From contig BSYO01000015.1 in assembly GCA_033239525.1 (NCBI GenBank), forward strand, positions 18,537,713 through 18,601,712: a stretch of 64,000 nt of DNA, given 5' to 3'. Shown one piece after another: positions 12,531-23,437 of this stretch (positions are counted from its first letter, which is position 1; every line of letters begins with the position of its first letter). This DNA is from Nepenthes gracilis (taxonomy: Eukaryota; Streptophyta; Magnoliopsida; Caryophyllales; Nepenthaceae). The translations under genes and the position numbers were made by a program. Under the pieces are notes generated by a model. The model had not been told where the DNA came from, did not search any database, and was given only the letters and a program-made list of their open reading frames with translations.

Positions 12531-13053
12531 TTAAAAAATGGGAGATGTTAGATGAAAAATTGCCGGGGACTTGGATAATAGTCACGGGCGCATTTTAATA
12601 TGTGAGTAGATGGGATTCTTCGTTTTCGGGATAGGAATTGTGTTTCGAATATTGAGGAGTTAAATGAAGAAATTTTAAATGAGGCCCATAGATTAAGATA
12701 TACAATTCATCTTGGAGTGAATAAAACGTATTAGGTTATGAAAAATAGTTTTTGGTGGCGAAAAATGAGATAGGAGTTTGTGGCATTTGTGATAATGTGC
12801 GTTATATCAACAAGTAAAAGAAGAATATAAGAAGCCTCTAGAATTTTTGCACCGTCTGTCGATTCCCAATTAGAAACGGTAGCATATCTTGATAAATTTT
12901 GTTTCGGATTTGCATAGGATGATAAGGAATTTGGATGTCATTTGGGTGATTGTAGATTGGTTGATGAAGTCAGTTCATTTCTTGCAAGTCAAGATAATGT
13001 TTTCGAGGTATAAGTTGGCCCGTTTGTATATTAATGAGATTGTAAGGTTGCAC
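12531..13053 (+). pseudogene. Old chromovirus integrase remnant, left part
   Basis: It includes 'EEILNEAHRLRYTIHLGVN' of the zinc-binding region, a damaged CxxC, and 'VIWVIVDWLMKSVHFLQV' of the catalytic core. The open stretch 12889-13134 starts here but runs on into the inserted LTR, so its end is artificial. The sequence stops at 'cgaggttgcac'-equivalent text at 13053, where the younger element is inserted. It resumes at 22774. Confidence 0.8.
13049..13053. repeat. Target-site duplication TGCAC (left)
   Basis: TGCAC precedes the 5' LTR and recurs at 22769-22773 after the 3' LTR. Five bases is the usual length for Ty3/gypsy integrases. Confidence 0.95.
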
Positions 13054-13580
13054 TGTAACGACCCAGACTTTAAAAGTATAGAAAACCCCCGTTATCGAGT
13101 CCGGTCAACGCCAGTTGACCGAAAAATGCAATAGGAAAGTAATTGGCCTTAAGATGAAAACAACTTTAGCCCTTATTTAATGAAAACCGACTCCAAATTT
13201 CTACGATAATCTAGTCCGGATTTCCTTGAAAAAGGAGTCCGGAATATCCCTTGAAAAGAAGTCCGAATTTCCTTGATGAAAAATCAAGTCCGGCCAGGTA
13301 AGGCCGAAATAGCCTTGAGGGCCGGAGTGTATTTGTGAAGCCGAAGTTGTTGATCCGGTCAACGCCAGTAGTTGACCAGAACGCGTAAATAAGGAAACCG
13401 AATACGTTGAAATAGCAATTAATAAGGGAATCCTTATAATAAGGAAACTGAGCAAAGAGAAATAACCAGTAAGAAAATTTTGAAATAAGGAAACCGAGTA
13501 TAAGGAAATAATAAATAATAAGGAAACTTTAAAATTGGAAACCCTACGAATTTTCCCGAAGGCTGCCAAACCCTAGGGCT

Positions 13581-13587
13581 TATAAAT
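13581..13587 (+). promoter_or_regulatory. TATA box of 5' LTR
   Basis: TATAAAT follows 'ccctagggct'. The same box is at 20763-20769 in the 3' LTR. Its position about 530 bases into the LTR marks the U3/R transition and the likely start of the genomic RNA. Confidence 0.7.
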
Positions 13588-13949
13588 AAGACCTTAGAGA
13601 GCGAGAAAAGAAAGGAGGCACTCGATAGGGCTTGACCAAAAGTTCAAAGCGAAACAAAGAAATTCAGGCAAGATACTCACCCTGTTTTAAAGTTCATGTT
13701 TATGCACGTTTTCTACCTAAGTATATGATACGTTCTGATGAAATTATGTATATATAATGTATGTTCTGTTTTTGATGATTCATCGTTCTGAAGCGCATGT
13801 TTAAAAGAAGCTCTGATATTCATGGTGATGGGTTTTATTCTACAAATATGTTATGAAATATGTTCTGTTTATGAGTCTGACAATTATTATGAATTTCGAT
13901 AAATGCATGTTTACGAAAAAGAACTTAGGTCTTAAGATGGAATAAGAAC

Positions 13950-14640
13950 TCCTGCTATTGACCTCTGGTTTCTGTCAAAAAGATCTCTGGTTTTAAGAAA
14001 AAGGACTCCAGCATTTTTAGGAAATAAGTACTCCGTCCTCTTTTTGAAAAGTACTCCTGCGTTGAAGAAGATGAACTCCGGCCTTTACGTCTTTAAAGAA
14101 GCACTCCGTCCTTTTAAGAAAGACTACTCTGTCCTTTAAAGGAAAAGTCACTCCAGTTTTAGCACTCCGGAATTTAATGAAAAGACGCTCCGGTTTTTTT
14201 TGAACTCTGGATTTAAAGAAAAGTCACTCCGGATTTTAAAAGAAAAGCCACTCCGGCCTTAAAGCTCCGGATTTTTGAAAGAAGAGTCAATCCAGATTTT
14301 TAGAGCTTCGAAAATTGAAAGAAAATGAATTCTGGATTTTAGAGCTTCGGATTTTGAAAGAAATTGAAATCTGGATTTTAGAACTTCGGATTTGAAATAA
14401 AATGAGCTTCAGATTTTAGAACTCCAGATTTTGAATAGAAAAGCACTCCGGATTTTAAGAAGAAAAGCACTCCGAATTTTGAAAAGAAAAGCACTCCGTC
14501 TTTTTGGAAGGAAAAGCACTCCGTTTTGTTAGGAATAAGAAGTCCGGACTTTTAATGAAAAACACTCTGTTATGAAAAAGAACTCCGGCTTGACATAAGA
14601 ACTCCGGACCTCTGTATGAAAAGAAGAACCCCGGCTTATG
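13950..14640 (+). repeat. Imperfect 20-30 base repeat array inside 5' LTR
   Basis: About 25-30 degenerate units with a core like 'aaaagcactccggatttt', with variants such as 'gagcttcggattttgaaag' and 'aagaactccggac'. The same array lies at 21130-21810. It sits downstream of the TATA box, so it would lie in the transcribed leader of the LTR. The open minus-strand frames at 14455 and 21560 only reflect the periodic sequence. Confidence 0.8.
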
Positions 14641-15093
14641 TATATATATGAACATGGAAAAAGGCATGTAATATGGACAGCAAGCGGAACTCTACGACTT
14701 TTGAATTATGATGAATGGCCATTAATGAACACGAACAAAGAACCGAGTTTTCATTAAACTTGCTGTTAAAGATGGATGAAGGATATTGGAGTGACACTCG
14801 AGGATTGCTTCCTGGGCCACGGGAGGGGACTTTCTGGTGGCATAAGAACTATGGACTACGGCCTCGTATGCCGGGTTAAAGGCATCACCTTCCGCCCCGG
14901 GGAGCATAATGAGAGAATACGGCCTTAGGTTGTGGGGTTACACACAACCCGTTCTTGATATTGTCCGCTCCCGTCCGGTCCCTAAAGATCCCTAAAGATG
15001 ATAAGAATTTCCAATGATCTTATTAAGACGACAATAAGAAAAGGAACTTCCGAACTAAAGACATGATGATTTCAAAATTCGGTTTTATCCCCC

Positions 15094-15114
15094 TATATAT
15101 ATATATATATATAT
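15094..15114. repeat. (TA)n microsatellite in 5' LTR
   Basis: About 10 TA units. The matching tract in the 3' LTR (22221-22288) has over 30. Confidence 0.9.
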
Positions 15115-15596
15115 GATTTCCGTTTTTCTGCATGTGAGTACCTCACTGGGCTTTGTGCTCACACTTGTTGTTTTCAGATGATGAAAGGCTCATGGAGGAC
15201 GAAGTGGAGTAGGATCTCATGGTGTAGCCAAGTAGTCCGGTTGACCGGTGCTGACTAAATGAAGAGCTTGTTTTATTTTCTCTATTATTTTGTGGAGACT
15301 TGTAAAACCGTTCCGCTATTTTAACATATCAATATTAGCATGTTTCGGTGTTATGAATAAAAGTTATAATTTTTAGTTAAGCATCTCAGAGCAATTAGGT
15401 CCGGCAAACATTAGAGTTGGCCGGACAAGTTTGAAATCAAACCGGTGGGCCAGCTTCATGAAGTCCGGCCTCACGAGATCCTGTGTATGAGTGAAAACAT
15501 AAAAAAAAATTTATGTCATTTATTATCTTATTTTAAAGCCAAGCGTTATGGGCTGACGGCGGCTTATGAAGTAAAATAAGGCCGGGCCGTCACAGT

Positions 15597-15610
15597 TGGT
15601 ATCAGAGAAC
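15597..15610 (+). other. Primer binding site (initiator tRNA-Met type)
   Basis: TGGTATCAGAGAAC begins 2 bases after the 5' LTR. It would anneal to the 3' end of initiator tRNA-Met to prime minus-strand synthesis. Confidence 0.85.
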
Positions 15611-15787
15611 AGTACTGAGATGCTTTAGGTCAATTTGAATCAATACGGAAACTTAGGATAGGAGTAGTTACAGAAAGGGGTAGGGTTGGTTTTACTCATA
15701 CTCTGGACGGATTAAATTGTGGAAGTCACCCATGCCTAGTTGACTAACGAAACTGTTATTTCAGAAATCAAGGTCATCACTGAAATC

Positions 15788-16735
15788 ATGTCTAACAGAG
15801 GAAGACCTCGACGGACTAACAACACCGGATAAGGAGGCGAGATACCCGAACCTACTAGACCGGATGGTCAAGTCATTGAGGCTTTGCTCCACCAACTCCA
15901 CCCACTCAAAGGACCCCCCACCCCCGGTTCATCATGAGAGGCCGGTCTATGACCGTTTCACCAACGAGCTGCGTTCTCGAATTCTTAGGGGAACCCGACC
16001 CGTTGAAGGCTGATACTGGGATCCAACGATTGAAGAAGGTGTTTGCGGTAATTAAGTGTCCTGCTGAAGACATGGTTCTCTACGCCACCCATAAGCTGAC
16101 GGGTGAGGCCCACCACTGGTGGGAAATGCAGAAAAGGGTTTTCAATGTACCAGATCGAGATATTAGTTGGGAAATGTTTGAAGCAGTGTTTCTGGAGAAG
16201 TATTTCCCTGCTCATCTTCGTGGACAGAAGGAGGATGAATTCCTTCGCCTAAGGCAGGGTACTCGCTCTGTGGCGGAATACGATGCAAAGTTCACAGAAT
16301 TATCTCGCTATGCCCCTTTTGTGGTTGAAGACCCAGAGAGGAAGGCTAGGAGGTTCTTTCAGGGACTAAGGGATGATATTAGGAGGCATCTCTCAACTCT
16401 GACGTTGGCCACTTACGGAGAGGTGCTCGCGAAGGCTGTTATCTATGAGAAGGAGTTGGAGAAAGGAGCAGTGCTCAAACAAAGGACGTTTAGTCAGACT
16501 TCAAGGGCTAGTGCTAGTGGAGGCCCTTCTAAGAAAGCAAGACCTTCGAGTTCCAGTGGGGAGCAGAACCGATCAGTGCAGATTTCCCAAACTCCGGCTA
16601 GTAATGCTTGTGATCACTGCGGGAGATCACACGAAGGGAAACCTTGCTATAAGAAGTTGGGGGTGTGTTATAACTGTGACTAGGCTGGACACATGATCAA
16701 AGATTGCCCACTTGCCAAACAATCCCCAAGATCCA
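15788..16735 (+). pseudogene. Gag of the younger chromovirus (disrupted)
   Basis: The ATG at 15788 opens 'MSNRGRPRRTNN', then meets an early stop (TAA at 15830). A frameshift near 15985 leads into the 249-codon open stretch from 15934. That stretch holds the capsid part: 'FLGEPDPLKADTGIQRLKKV', 'LTGEAHHWWEMQK' and 'FFQGLRDDIRRHL'. A basic Ser-rich linker and the nucleocapsid follow. The zinc knuckles are CDHC..H....C and CYNCD-stop-AGHMIKDC. The glutamine codon of the second knuckle has become TAG (16681-16683). The product would package element RNA into virus-like particles. Confidence 0.9.
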
Positions 16736-17235
16736 AGTCCCCTATTTCAGCAAAGGTGTTTGCCGTTTCTGCAAAGGAGGCTGAAACATCTACGGAGGTC
16801 GTAGAAGGTACACTTTCTATCTGTGGCACTTCTAGCCATGTACTATTTGACTCTGGATCTACTCACTCTTTCGTGTCCCATGAATTTTCAAAATATCTTA
16901 CGACCATTCCTCAAGTTATTGACTGCCCATTGATGGTCGCCTCACCCACGGGGTCATCCGTAATCTTAAATGTAGTATATCCAGAATATCTAATAGAATT
17001 TAATGAATACATGATGCCTATTAACCTGATTTTGCTGAAAATGAAAGACTTCGATGCAATTTTGGGAATGGATTGGTTAGCCAGGTATCATGCCAAGATT
17101 GATTATTTCCGAAAAAGGGTGGAATTCGCCATTCCTGGAAACAAGTCCTTCTACATTCAAGGAGTCCGGCGTAAAGAAGCATCTTGCTTCATTTTGGCTC
17201 TTCATGCCAGACACTTGATTGGTGAAGGGTGTTAA
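16693..17235 (+). pseudogene. Aspartic protease domain of the younger chromovirus
   Basis: A 180-codon open stretch continues the Gag-Pol frame after the TAG at 16681. The active site reads VLFDSGSTHSFVSHEF, and FDAILGMDWLARYHAKIDYF marks the C-terminal part, as in plant Ty3/gypsy proteases. The enzyme cleaves the Gag-Pol polyprotein. The frame ends in a TAA at 17233 where relatives have a sense codon before 'TYLAFANV', so this is one more point mutation. The ATG at 16693 is internal. Confidence 0.9.
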
Positions 17236-17256
17236 ACTTATCTAGCCTTCGCCAAT

Positions 17257-17950
17257 GTGACCACTGAAAGTCAAGAATCTCTGGCTAAAGAGATTCCTGT
17301 GGTACAGGAATTCGAAGACATATTCCCTGATGAATTGCCTGGACTACCACCCCAACGAGAGTTGGAATTTGGAGTAGAATTGATGTCGGGATCAGCACCG
17401 ATATCCAAAGCACCGTATCGGATGGCACCGCCGAACTCAAAGAATTGAAACAGCAATTGGGAATTGTTAGATAAAGGTTTCATTCGGCCAAGCGTGTCAC
17501 CATGGGGAGCACCGGTTCTCTTTGTCAGAAAGAAGGACGGGACCATGAGATTATGCGTGGATTATCGCGAACTGAACAAAATTATCACCAAGAATAAATA
17601 TCCTCTGTCAAGGATTGATGATCTCCTTGATCAACTACAAGGAACTTGCGTATTTTCAAAAATCGACCTTAGATCAGAGTATCATCAACTTCGAATCAGA
17701 AAGGAGGATATAGCAAAGACGGCGTTCCGGACTAGATATGGGCATTATGAATTTGTAGTGATGCCTTTTGGGTTGACTAATGCCCTGGCCGTCTTTATGG
17801 ACTTGATGAATCAAATTTTTCAACCATACCTGGACAAGTTTGTGATCGTCTTTATTGACGACATTCTTGTGTATTCGAAAAGCCATGAGGAGCATGAGGT
17901 GCATTTACTGGACTACGCTCCGTATTCTTAGGGAGCATCACTCGCCAAAT
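17257..17950 (+). pseudogene. Reverse transcriptase of the younger chromovirus
   Basis: Two open pieces (17257-17448, 17464-17931) cover the linker 'VVQEFEDIFPDELPGLPPQ' and the RT fingers and palm: '[20 protein letters not shown]', '[11 protein letters not shown]', '[15 protein letters not shown]', '[17 protein letters not shown]'. The catalytic FIDDILVYS box lies near 17850-17880. A frameshift lies near 17430, and a second frameshift with stop lies near 17900-17930. The fold is otherwise conserved, so inactivation is recent compared with the host element. Confidence 0.92.
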
Positions 17951-18740
17951 TGAAAAAGTGTGAATTTTGGTTAAAGGAAGTGGGATTCCTTGCCACGCTA
18001 TCTCTAAAGAAGGGATTTCCGTCAACCCTAAGAAAGTGGAAGCAAAGGTAAACTCGAACCGGCCAACCTCTGTGACCGAAGTGCGAAGTTTCTTAGGCTT
18101 GGTTGGATACTATAGACGGTTCGTGGAAAACTTCTCCCAAATCGCTTCGCCACTCACGCAGTTAACCAAGAAGGATGCCAGATTTGAGTGGACCAAGGAT
18201 TGTGAAGAGAGTTTCCAGACACTTAAAGACCGGTTAACTTCTACTCCGGTCCTAACCATTCCAAATGAATCAGGAGAACTTATTGTTTATTGCGATGCTT
18301 CAAAGATTGGGTTAGGCTGTGTTTTAATGCAACACGGAAGGGTAATTGCCTATGGGTCACGACAGTTGAAAGATCATGAAAGGAATTATCCAACTCACGA
18401 TCTGGAACTAGCCGCAATAGTATTTGCATTGAAAATCTGGAGGCATTACCTGTATGGGGAGAGATTCTTGGTCTACTCCGATCACAAGAGTCTAAAGTAT
18501 TTATTCTCCCAGAAGGAACTGAACATGAGGCAGAGAATGTGGATTGAATTCCTGAAAGACTATGATTGTGAAATCCGGTACGAACCAGGAAAGGCCAACA
18601 TAGTTGCCGATGCACTAAGTAGACAACCTGATGTTCTGGCCAGAATGCAAGTCAAGCAAATGGAAATGATGGACTGTCTCATGTACTATGATGTCCAACG
18701 TTATGTGCAAGGAAAGCGGATGATCTTAGCGTACCTTTAA
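17951..18740 (+). pseudogene. RT thumb/connection and RNase H of the younger chromovirus
   Basis: A 257-codon open stretch (from 17967) begins at the RT thumb ('[20 protein letters not shown]') and runs through RNase H. The catalytic acidic positions are visible in [34 protein letters not shown] and [10 protein letters not shown]. RNase H removes the RNA template during reverse transcription. The stop at 18738 falls before the integrase, where relatives continue. Confidence 0.92.
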
Positions 18741-19880
18741 GTTCAACCAGAGGTGATAAATGATGTAAAGGGATGTCAGACGGATGATTCTTTCCTGGTA
18801 AAGATCATGAGTGAGCTGGACAAAACATCCCGAAGAGATTTTTACGTTATGTCGGATGGAGCATTAAGATTTAGAAATCGGTTATGTGTGCCGGATAACA
18901 AAGAATTAAAGGAGAAAATTCTTAGGGAGGCCCATCGATCCCGTTATACGATTCACCCAGGAACTAATAAGATGTATCAGGATCTGAAGAAAACATTTTG
19001 GTGGAGGATTATGAAGAGAGATATTGCAGCTTATGTGAAAAAGTGTCTTGTGTGCCAACAAGTAATGGCCGAAAGAAAGCAGCCGTCTGGATTATTGCAG
19101 CCAATGCCATTTCCAGGTTGGAAATGGGAAGACATTGCCATGGATTTCGTAACCAGTCTGCCAAGGACGCCAAGGAAACATGATGCTATTTGGGTGATTG
19201 TCGATCGGCTAACCAAGTCAGCCCATTTCCTAGCAATCTAGACGACTTACTCCCATGAAAAATTGGCCCAACTGTACGTGAACGAGGTTGTCAGATTTCA
19301 TGGTGTACCTGTTTCTATTGTGTCAGATAGAGACCCTCGCTTTGTTTCAAAGTTCTGGAAAATTCTACACAAAGAGTTGGGGACAGAATTGAAATTCAGT
19401 ACCGCTTTTCATCCCCAAACTGACGGCCAGTCAGAACAAACTATCCAGATACTTGAGGATATATTAAGAGCCTCGGTTTTAGAGATGAAAGGGCCTTGGG
19501 ATAATTCATTAACTCTTACAGAGTTTGCTTATAATAATAGTTACCAGGCCAGTATTGGCATGTCTCCTTTTAAAGCCTTGTATGGGAGAAAATGTAGGTC
19601 GCCGATCCACTGGGAGGAATACGGAGATAAAAAGATTTTGGGTCCTGACATTATTAAAGAGACGACAGAAAAGATAAAGTTAGTACACGAAAATCTCAGA
19701 GTAGCCTGGAGCAGACAAAAGAACTATGCAGACCAGAGGAGATCCGCATTAGAATTTGAAAAAGGCAATTTTGTATTCCTAAAGGTATCACCATCCAAAG
19801 GGAAATACAGATTCGGAGTAAAAGGGAAGCTGAAGCCACGATTTATTGGTCCTTTTGAAATTCTAGAAAGGATCGGATAA
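18741..19880 (+). pseudogene. Integrase of the younger chromovirus
   Basis: It begins with the zinc-binding HHCC region: 'HRSRYTIHPGTNKMYQDL' then 'KKCLVCQQ'. The first core aspartate is in 'WEDIAMDFVTSLP'. A TAG at 19239-19241 interrupts the core after 'SAHFLAI'. The frame then continues from 19242 with 'IVSDRDPRFVSKFW', and 'FHPQTDGQSEQTIQILED' carries the catalytic Glu region. 'KLKPRFIGPFEILERIG' ends at a TAA (19878-19880) where relatives encode a sense codon. Confidence 0.92.
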
Positions 19881-20189
19881 GTAGCTTACAGACTTGCACT
19901 ACCTCCAAATTTGGCAGAAGTACACGACGTGTTCCATGTATCAATGCTTCGGAAGTATGTCCATGACCCTACGCATGTAATCGAATATGAACCTTTGACA
20001 ATCGACAAGGACATGTCCTATGTAGAGGAACCGGTGAAAATATTGGATCGAAGGGAACAGAGGCTACGCACCAAATCAATCGCTCTAATAAAGGTGCTCT
20101 GGAAGAATCACACACCCAATGAGGCAACGTGGGAACGAGAGGAAGATATTCGGAACAAATACCCTTATTTATTTTCTCGAGGTCAGTAA
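19881..20189 (+). pseudogene. Integrase tail and chromodomain of the younger chromovirus
   Basis: 'VYRLALPPNLAEVHDVFHVS'-like text, in frame with the integrase apart from the stop at 19878, leads to 'EEPVKILDRREQRLRTKSIA' and a chromodomain ending 'NEATWEREEDIRNKYPYLF'. Chromodomains of this type steer integration towards heterochromatin. This fits the older relative being the target, though that is an inference. The TAA at 20187 looks like the natural end of pol. Confidence 0.9.
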
Positions 20190-20221
20190 TCTTATTTAAA
20201 ATTTCGAGGACGAAATTTCTA

Positions 20222-20235
20222 TAAGTGGGGGAGAT
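20222..20235 (+). other. Polypurine tract of the younger chromovirus
   Basis: taagtgggggagat lies directly before the 3' LTR start TGTAACG at 20236, the standard place for the plus-strand primer. Confidence 0.85.
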
Positions 20236-22218
20236 TGTAACGACCCAGACTTTAAAAGCATAGAAAACCCCCGTTATCGAGTCCGGTCAACGCCAGTTGA
20301 CCGGAAAATGCAATAGGAAAGTAATTGGCCTTAAGATGAAAACAACTTCGGCCCTTATTTAATGAAAACCCACTCCGGATTTCTACGATAATCTAGTCCA
20401 GATTCCCTTGGAAAAGGAGTCCGGAATATCCTTTGAAAAGAAGTCCGGATTTCCTTGATGAAAAATCAAGTCCGGCCAGGTAAGGCCGAAATAGCCTTGA
20501 GGGCCGGAGTGTATTTGTGAAGCCGAGGTTGTTGATCCAGTCAACGCCAGTAGTTGACCAAAACGCGTAAATAAGGAAACCGAATACGTTGAAATAGCAA
20601 TTAATAAGGGAATCCTTATAATAAGGAAACTGAGCAAAGAGAAATAACCAGTAAGGAAATTTTGAAATAAGGAAACCGAGTATAAGGAAATAATAAATAA
20701 TAAGGAAACTTTAAAATTGAAAACCCTACGAATTTTCCCGAAGGCTGCCAAACCCTAGGGCTTATAAATAAGACCTTAGAGAGCGAGAAAAGAAAGGAGG
20801 CACTCGATAGGGCTTGACCAAAAGTTCAAGGCGAAACAAAAAAATTCAGGCAAGATACTCACCCTGTTTTAAAGTTCATGTTTATGCACGTTTTCTACCT
20901 AAGTATATGATACGTTCTGATGAAATTATTTATATATAATGTATGTTCTGTTTTTGATGATTCGTCGTTCTGAAGCGCATGTTTAAAAGAAGCTCTGATA
21001 TTCATGGTGATGGGTTTTATTCTGCAAATATGTTATGAAATAGGTTTTGTTTATGAGTCTGACAATTATTATGAATTTTAATAAATGCATGTTTACGAAA
21101 AAGAACTTAGGCCATAAGATGGAACAAGAACTCCTGCTATTGACCTCTGGTTTCTGTCAAAAAGATATCTGGTTTTAAGAAAAAGGACTCCGGCATTTTT
21201 AGGAAATAAGTACTCCGTCCTCTTTTTGAAAAGTACTCCTGCGTTGAAGAAGATGAACTCCGACCTTTACGTCTTTAAAGAAGCACTCCGTCCTTTTAAG
21301 AAAGAGTACTCCGTCCTTTAAAGGAAAAGTCACTCCGGTTTTAGCACTCCGAAATTTAATGAAAAGACGCTCCGGTTTTTTTTGAACTCTGGATTTAAAG
21401 AAAAGTCACTCCGGATTTTAAAAGAAAAGCCACTCCGGCCTTAAAGCTCCGGATTTTTGAAAGAAGAGTCAATCCGGATTTTTAGAGCTTCGGAAATTGA
21501 AAGAAAATGAATTCTGGATTTTAGAGCTTCGGATTTTGAAAGAAATTGAAATCTGGATTTTAGAACTTCGGATTTGAAATAAAATGAGCTTGATTTAGAA
21601 CTCCAGATTTTGAACAGAAAAGCACTCCGGATTTTAAAAAGAAAAGCACTGGATTTTGAAAAGAAAAGCACTCCGTCTTTTTGGAAGGAAAAGCACTCCG
21701 TTTTGTTAGGAATAAGAACTCCGAACTTTTAATGAAAAACACTCTGTTATGAAAAAGAACTCCGGCTTGACATAAGAACTCCGGACCTCTGTATGAAAAG
21801 AAGAACCCCGGCTTATGTATATATATAAACATGGAAAAAGGCATGTAATATGGACAGCAAGCGGAACTCTACGACTTTTGAATTATGATGAATGACCATT
21901 AAAGAACACGAACCAAGAACCGAGTTTCCATTAAACTTGCTGTTAAAGATGAATGAAGGATATTGGAGTGACACTCGAGGATTGCCTCCTGGGCCACGGG
22001 AGGGGACTTTCTGGTGGCATAAGAACTATGGACTACGGCCCCGTATACCGGTTTAAAGGCATCACCTTCCGCCACGGGGAGCATGATGTTGTCCGCTCCC
22101 GTCCGGTCCCTAAAGATCCCTAAAGATGATAAAAATTTTCAATGATCTTATTAAGACGACAATAAGAAAAGGAACTTCCAAACTAAAGACATGATGATTT
22201 CGAAATTGATTTTATCCG

Positions 22219-22290
<72 letters not shown>

Positions 22291-22768
22291 TTCTGTTTTT
22301 CTGCATGTGAGTACCTCGCTGGGCTTTGTGCTCACTCTTGTTGTTTTCAGATGATGAAAGGCTCATGGAGGACGAAGTGGAGTAGGATCTCATGGTGTAG
22401 CCAAGTAGTCCGGTTGACCGGAGCTGACTAAATGAAGAGCTTGTTTTATTTTCTCTATTATTTTGTGGAGACTTGTAAAACCGTTCCGCTGTTTTAACTT
22501 ATCAATTTTAGCATGTTTCGGTGTTATGAATAAAAGTTATAATTTTTAGTTAAGCATCTCAGAGCAATTAGGTCCGGCAAACATTAGAGTTGGCCGAACA
22601 AGTTTGAAATCAAACCGGTGGGCCAGCTTCATGAAGTCCGGCCTCACGAGATCCTGTGTATGAGTGAAAACATAAAAAAAAATTTATGTCATTTATTATC
22701 TTATTTTAAAGCCAANGCGTTATGGGCTGACGGCGGCTTATGAAGTAAAATAAGGCCGGGCCGTCACA
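20236..22768 (+). repeat. 3' LTR of the younger chromovirus
   Basis: Near-identical to 13054-15594, with scattered single-base differences, a missing block of about 50 bases at 22084 and a longer TA tract. An N stands at 22716. The TATA box is at 20763-20769 and the repeat array at 21130-21810. It ends GGGCCGTCACA, followed by the TGCAC duplication. Confidence 0.95.
22221..22288. repeat. (TA)n microsatellite in 3' LTR
   Basis: About 33 TA units, against about 10 at the same place in the 5' LTR. It has expanded since insertion, or varies through assembly. Confidence 0.95.
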
Positions 22769-22773
22769 TGCAC

Positions 22774-23110
22774 GGTATTTTGACTTCGATAATTTTCAAC
22801 TGTGATCCAAGATTATATCAAAATTTTGGAAATATTTATATAAGGAATCAGGTACGAAGTTAAAATTTAGGATGATATTTCATCTGCGGATAGATGGTTA
22901 ATCAAAATAGTGCAGTGAAAGCATGTGACCCTATAACCCACAAGTCATAAGATTTGATTTGAAGCTCGAGGTGGGTGATCATATGTTTCTAAAAGTATCT
23001 CTAACGAAAGGAATCTCAATGTTTGGGGTAAAAGGTAAATTAAAGCCGAGATTCACAGGGCTATTTGAGGTTTTGGAGTGAGTCTGAGAGGTGGCCTATA
23101 AATTAGCTTT
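22774..23110 (+). pseudogene. Old chromovirus integrase remnant, right part
   Basis: It continues the frame broken at 13053. 'GILTSIIFNCDPRLYQNFGN'-like text matches the IVSDRDPRF segment of the younger copy. Next come 'KFRMIFHLRIDG'-like and 'VGDHMFLKVSLTKGISMFGV' pieces, then 'KLKPRFTGLFEVLE'. The catalytic second aspartate and the Glu region are decayed, and part of the core is missing. Confidence 0.8.
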
Positions 23111-23400
23111 ATCACCGAGTTTGCTAAATCATCACGATGTGTTCCATGTTTCTATATTGACAAAATATGTATATGATCCTTCGCATATAATCGAGTTCAA
23201 ACTGTTGTAGATTAATGAGAATTTGTCTTATATTGAGGTTTCGATTCAAATATTATAAAAAAGGATCATGTGTTGAGAAACAAGACAGTTTTGCTGGTTA
23301 AGGTGCGTTGGAGGAATCAGTCAGTCAAGAAAGCAACTTGAGAACGTAAGGAAGAAATCTGGGAGAAATATCCTTATTTGTTTGAGTTTTGAGTTACATA
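23111..23400 (+). pseudogene. Old chromovirus chromodomain remnant
   Basis: 'LLNHHDVFHVSILTKYVYDP', then 'RNKTVLLVKVRWRNQSVKKA' and 'EEIWEKYPYLFEF' show the same tail as 6466-6777 and 19911-20189. Stops and a missing base near 23260 break it. Confidence 0.75.
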
Positions 23401-23424
23401 AATTTTAAGAATGAAATTTTTATA

Positions 23425-23437
23425 AAGAGGGGAGAAA
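23425..23437 (+). other. Polypurine tract of the old chromovirus
   Basis: aagaggggagaaa lies directly before the type A LTR at 23438. Confidence 0.65.

Larger units (their letters stand above)
13054..15594 (+). repeat. 5' LTR of the younger chromovirus
   Basis: It starts TGTAACGACCC and ends GGGCCGTCACA, with inverted ends. It is 2541 bp against 2533 bp for the 3' LTR. It contains a TATA box, an array of about 20-base imperfect repeats and a short (TA)n tract. It carries about 50 bases near 14910-14965 (through 'ggttgtggggttacacacaa') that the 3' LTR lacks at 22084. The minus-strand ORF at 13201-13569 recurs at 20383-20751 only because both are LTR sequence. Confidence 0.95.
13054..22768 (+). 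mobile_element. Ty3/gypsy chromovirus, Tekay/Del-like, complete but disabled
   Basis: This is a 9.7-kb element with two near-identical 2.5-kb LTRs, PBS, Gag, protease, RT, RNase H, integrase, chromodomain and polypurine tract in canonical order, bounded by TGCAC duplications. RT before integrase and a C-terminal chromodomain define a chromovirus. The long LTRs and chromodomain type suggest the Tekay (Del) lineage; this is an inference. Several stops and frameshifts make it non-autonomous. It sits inside the integrase of an older relative of the same group. Confidence 0.95.

Noticed and set aside
13201..13569. 122-codon minus-strand ORF, repeated at 20383-20751
   Set aside because: It is LTR sequence on both sides of the element; the repetition reflects LTR duplication, and the peptide has no family signs.
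13950..14640. CRISPR-like array
   Set aside because: Units are contiguous and diverged without unique spacers, lie within a plant LTR, and occur in both LTR copies.
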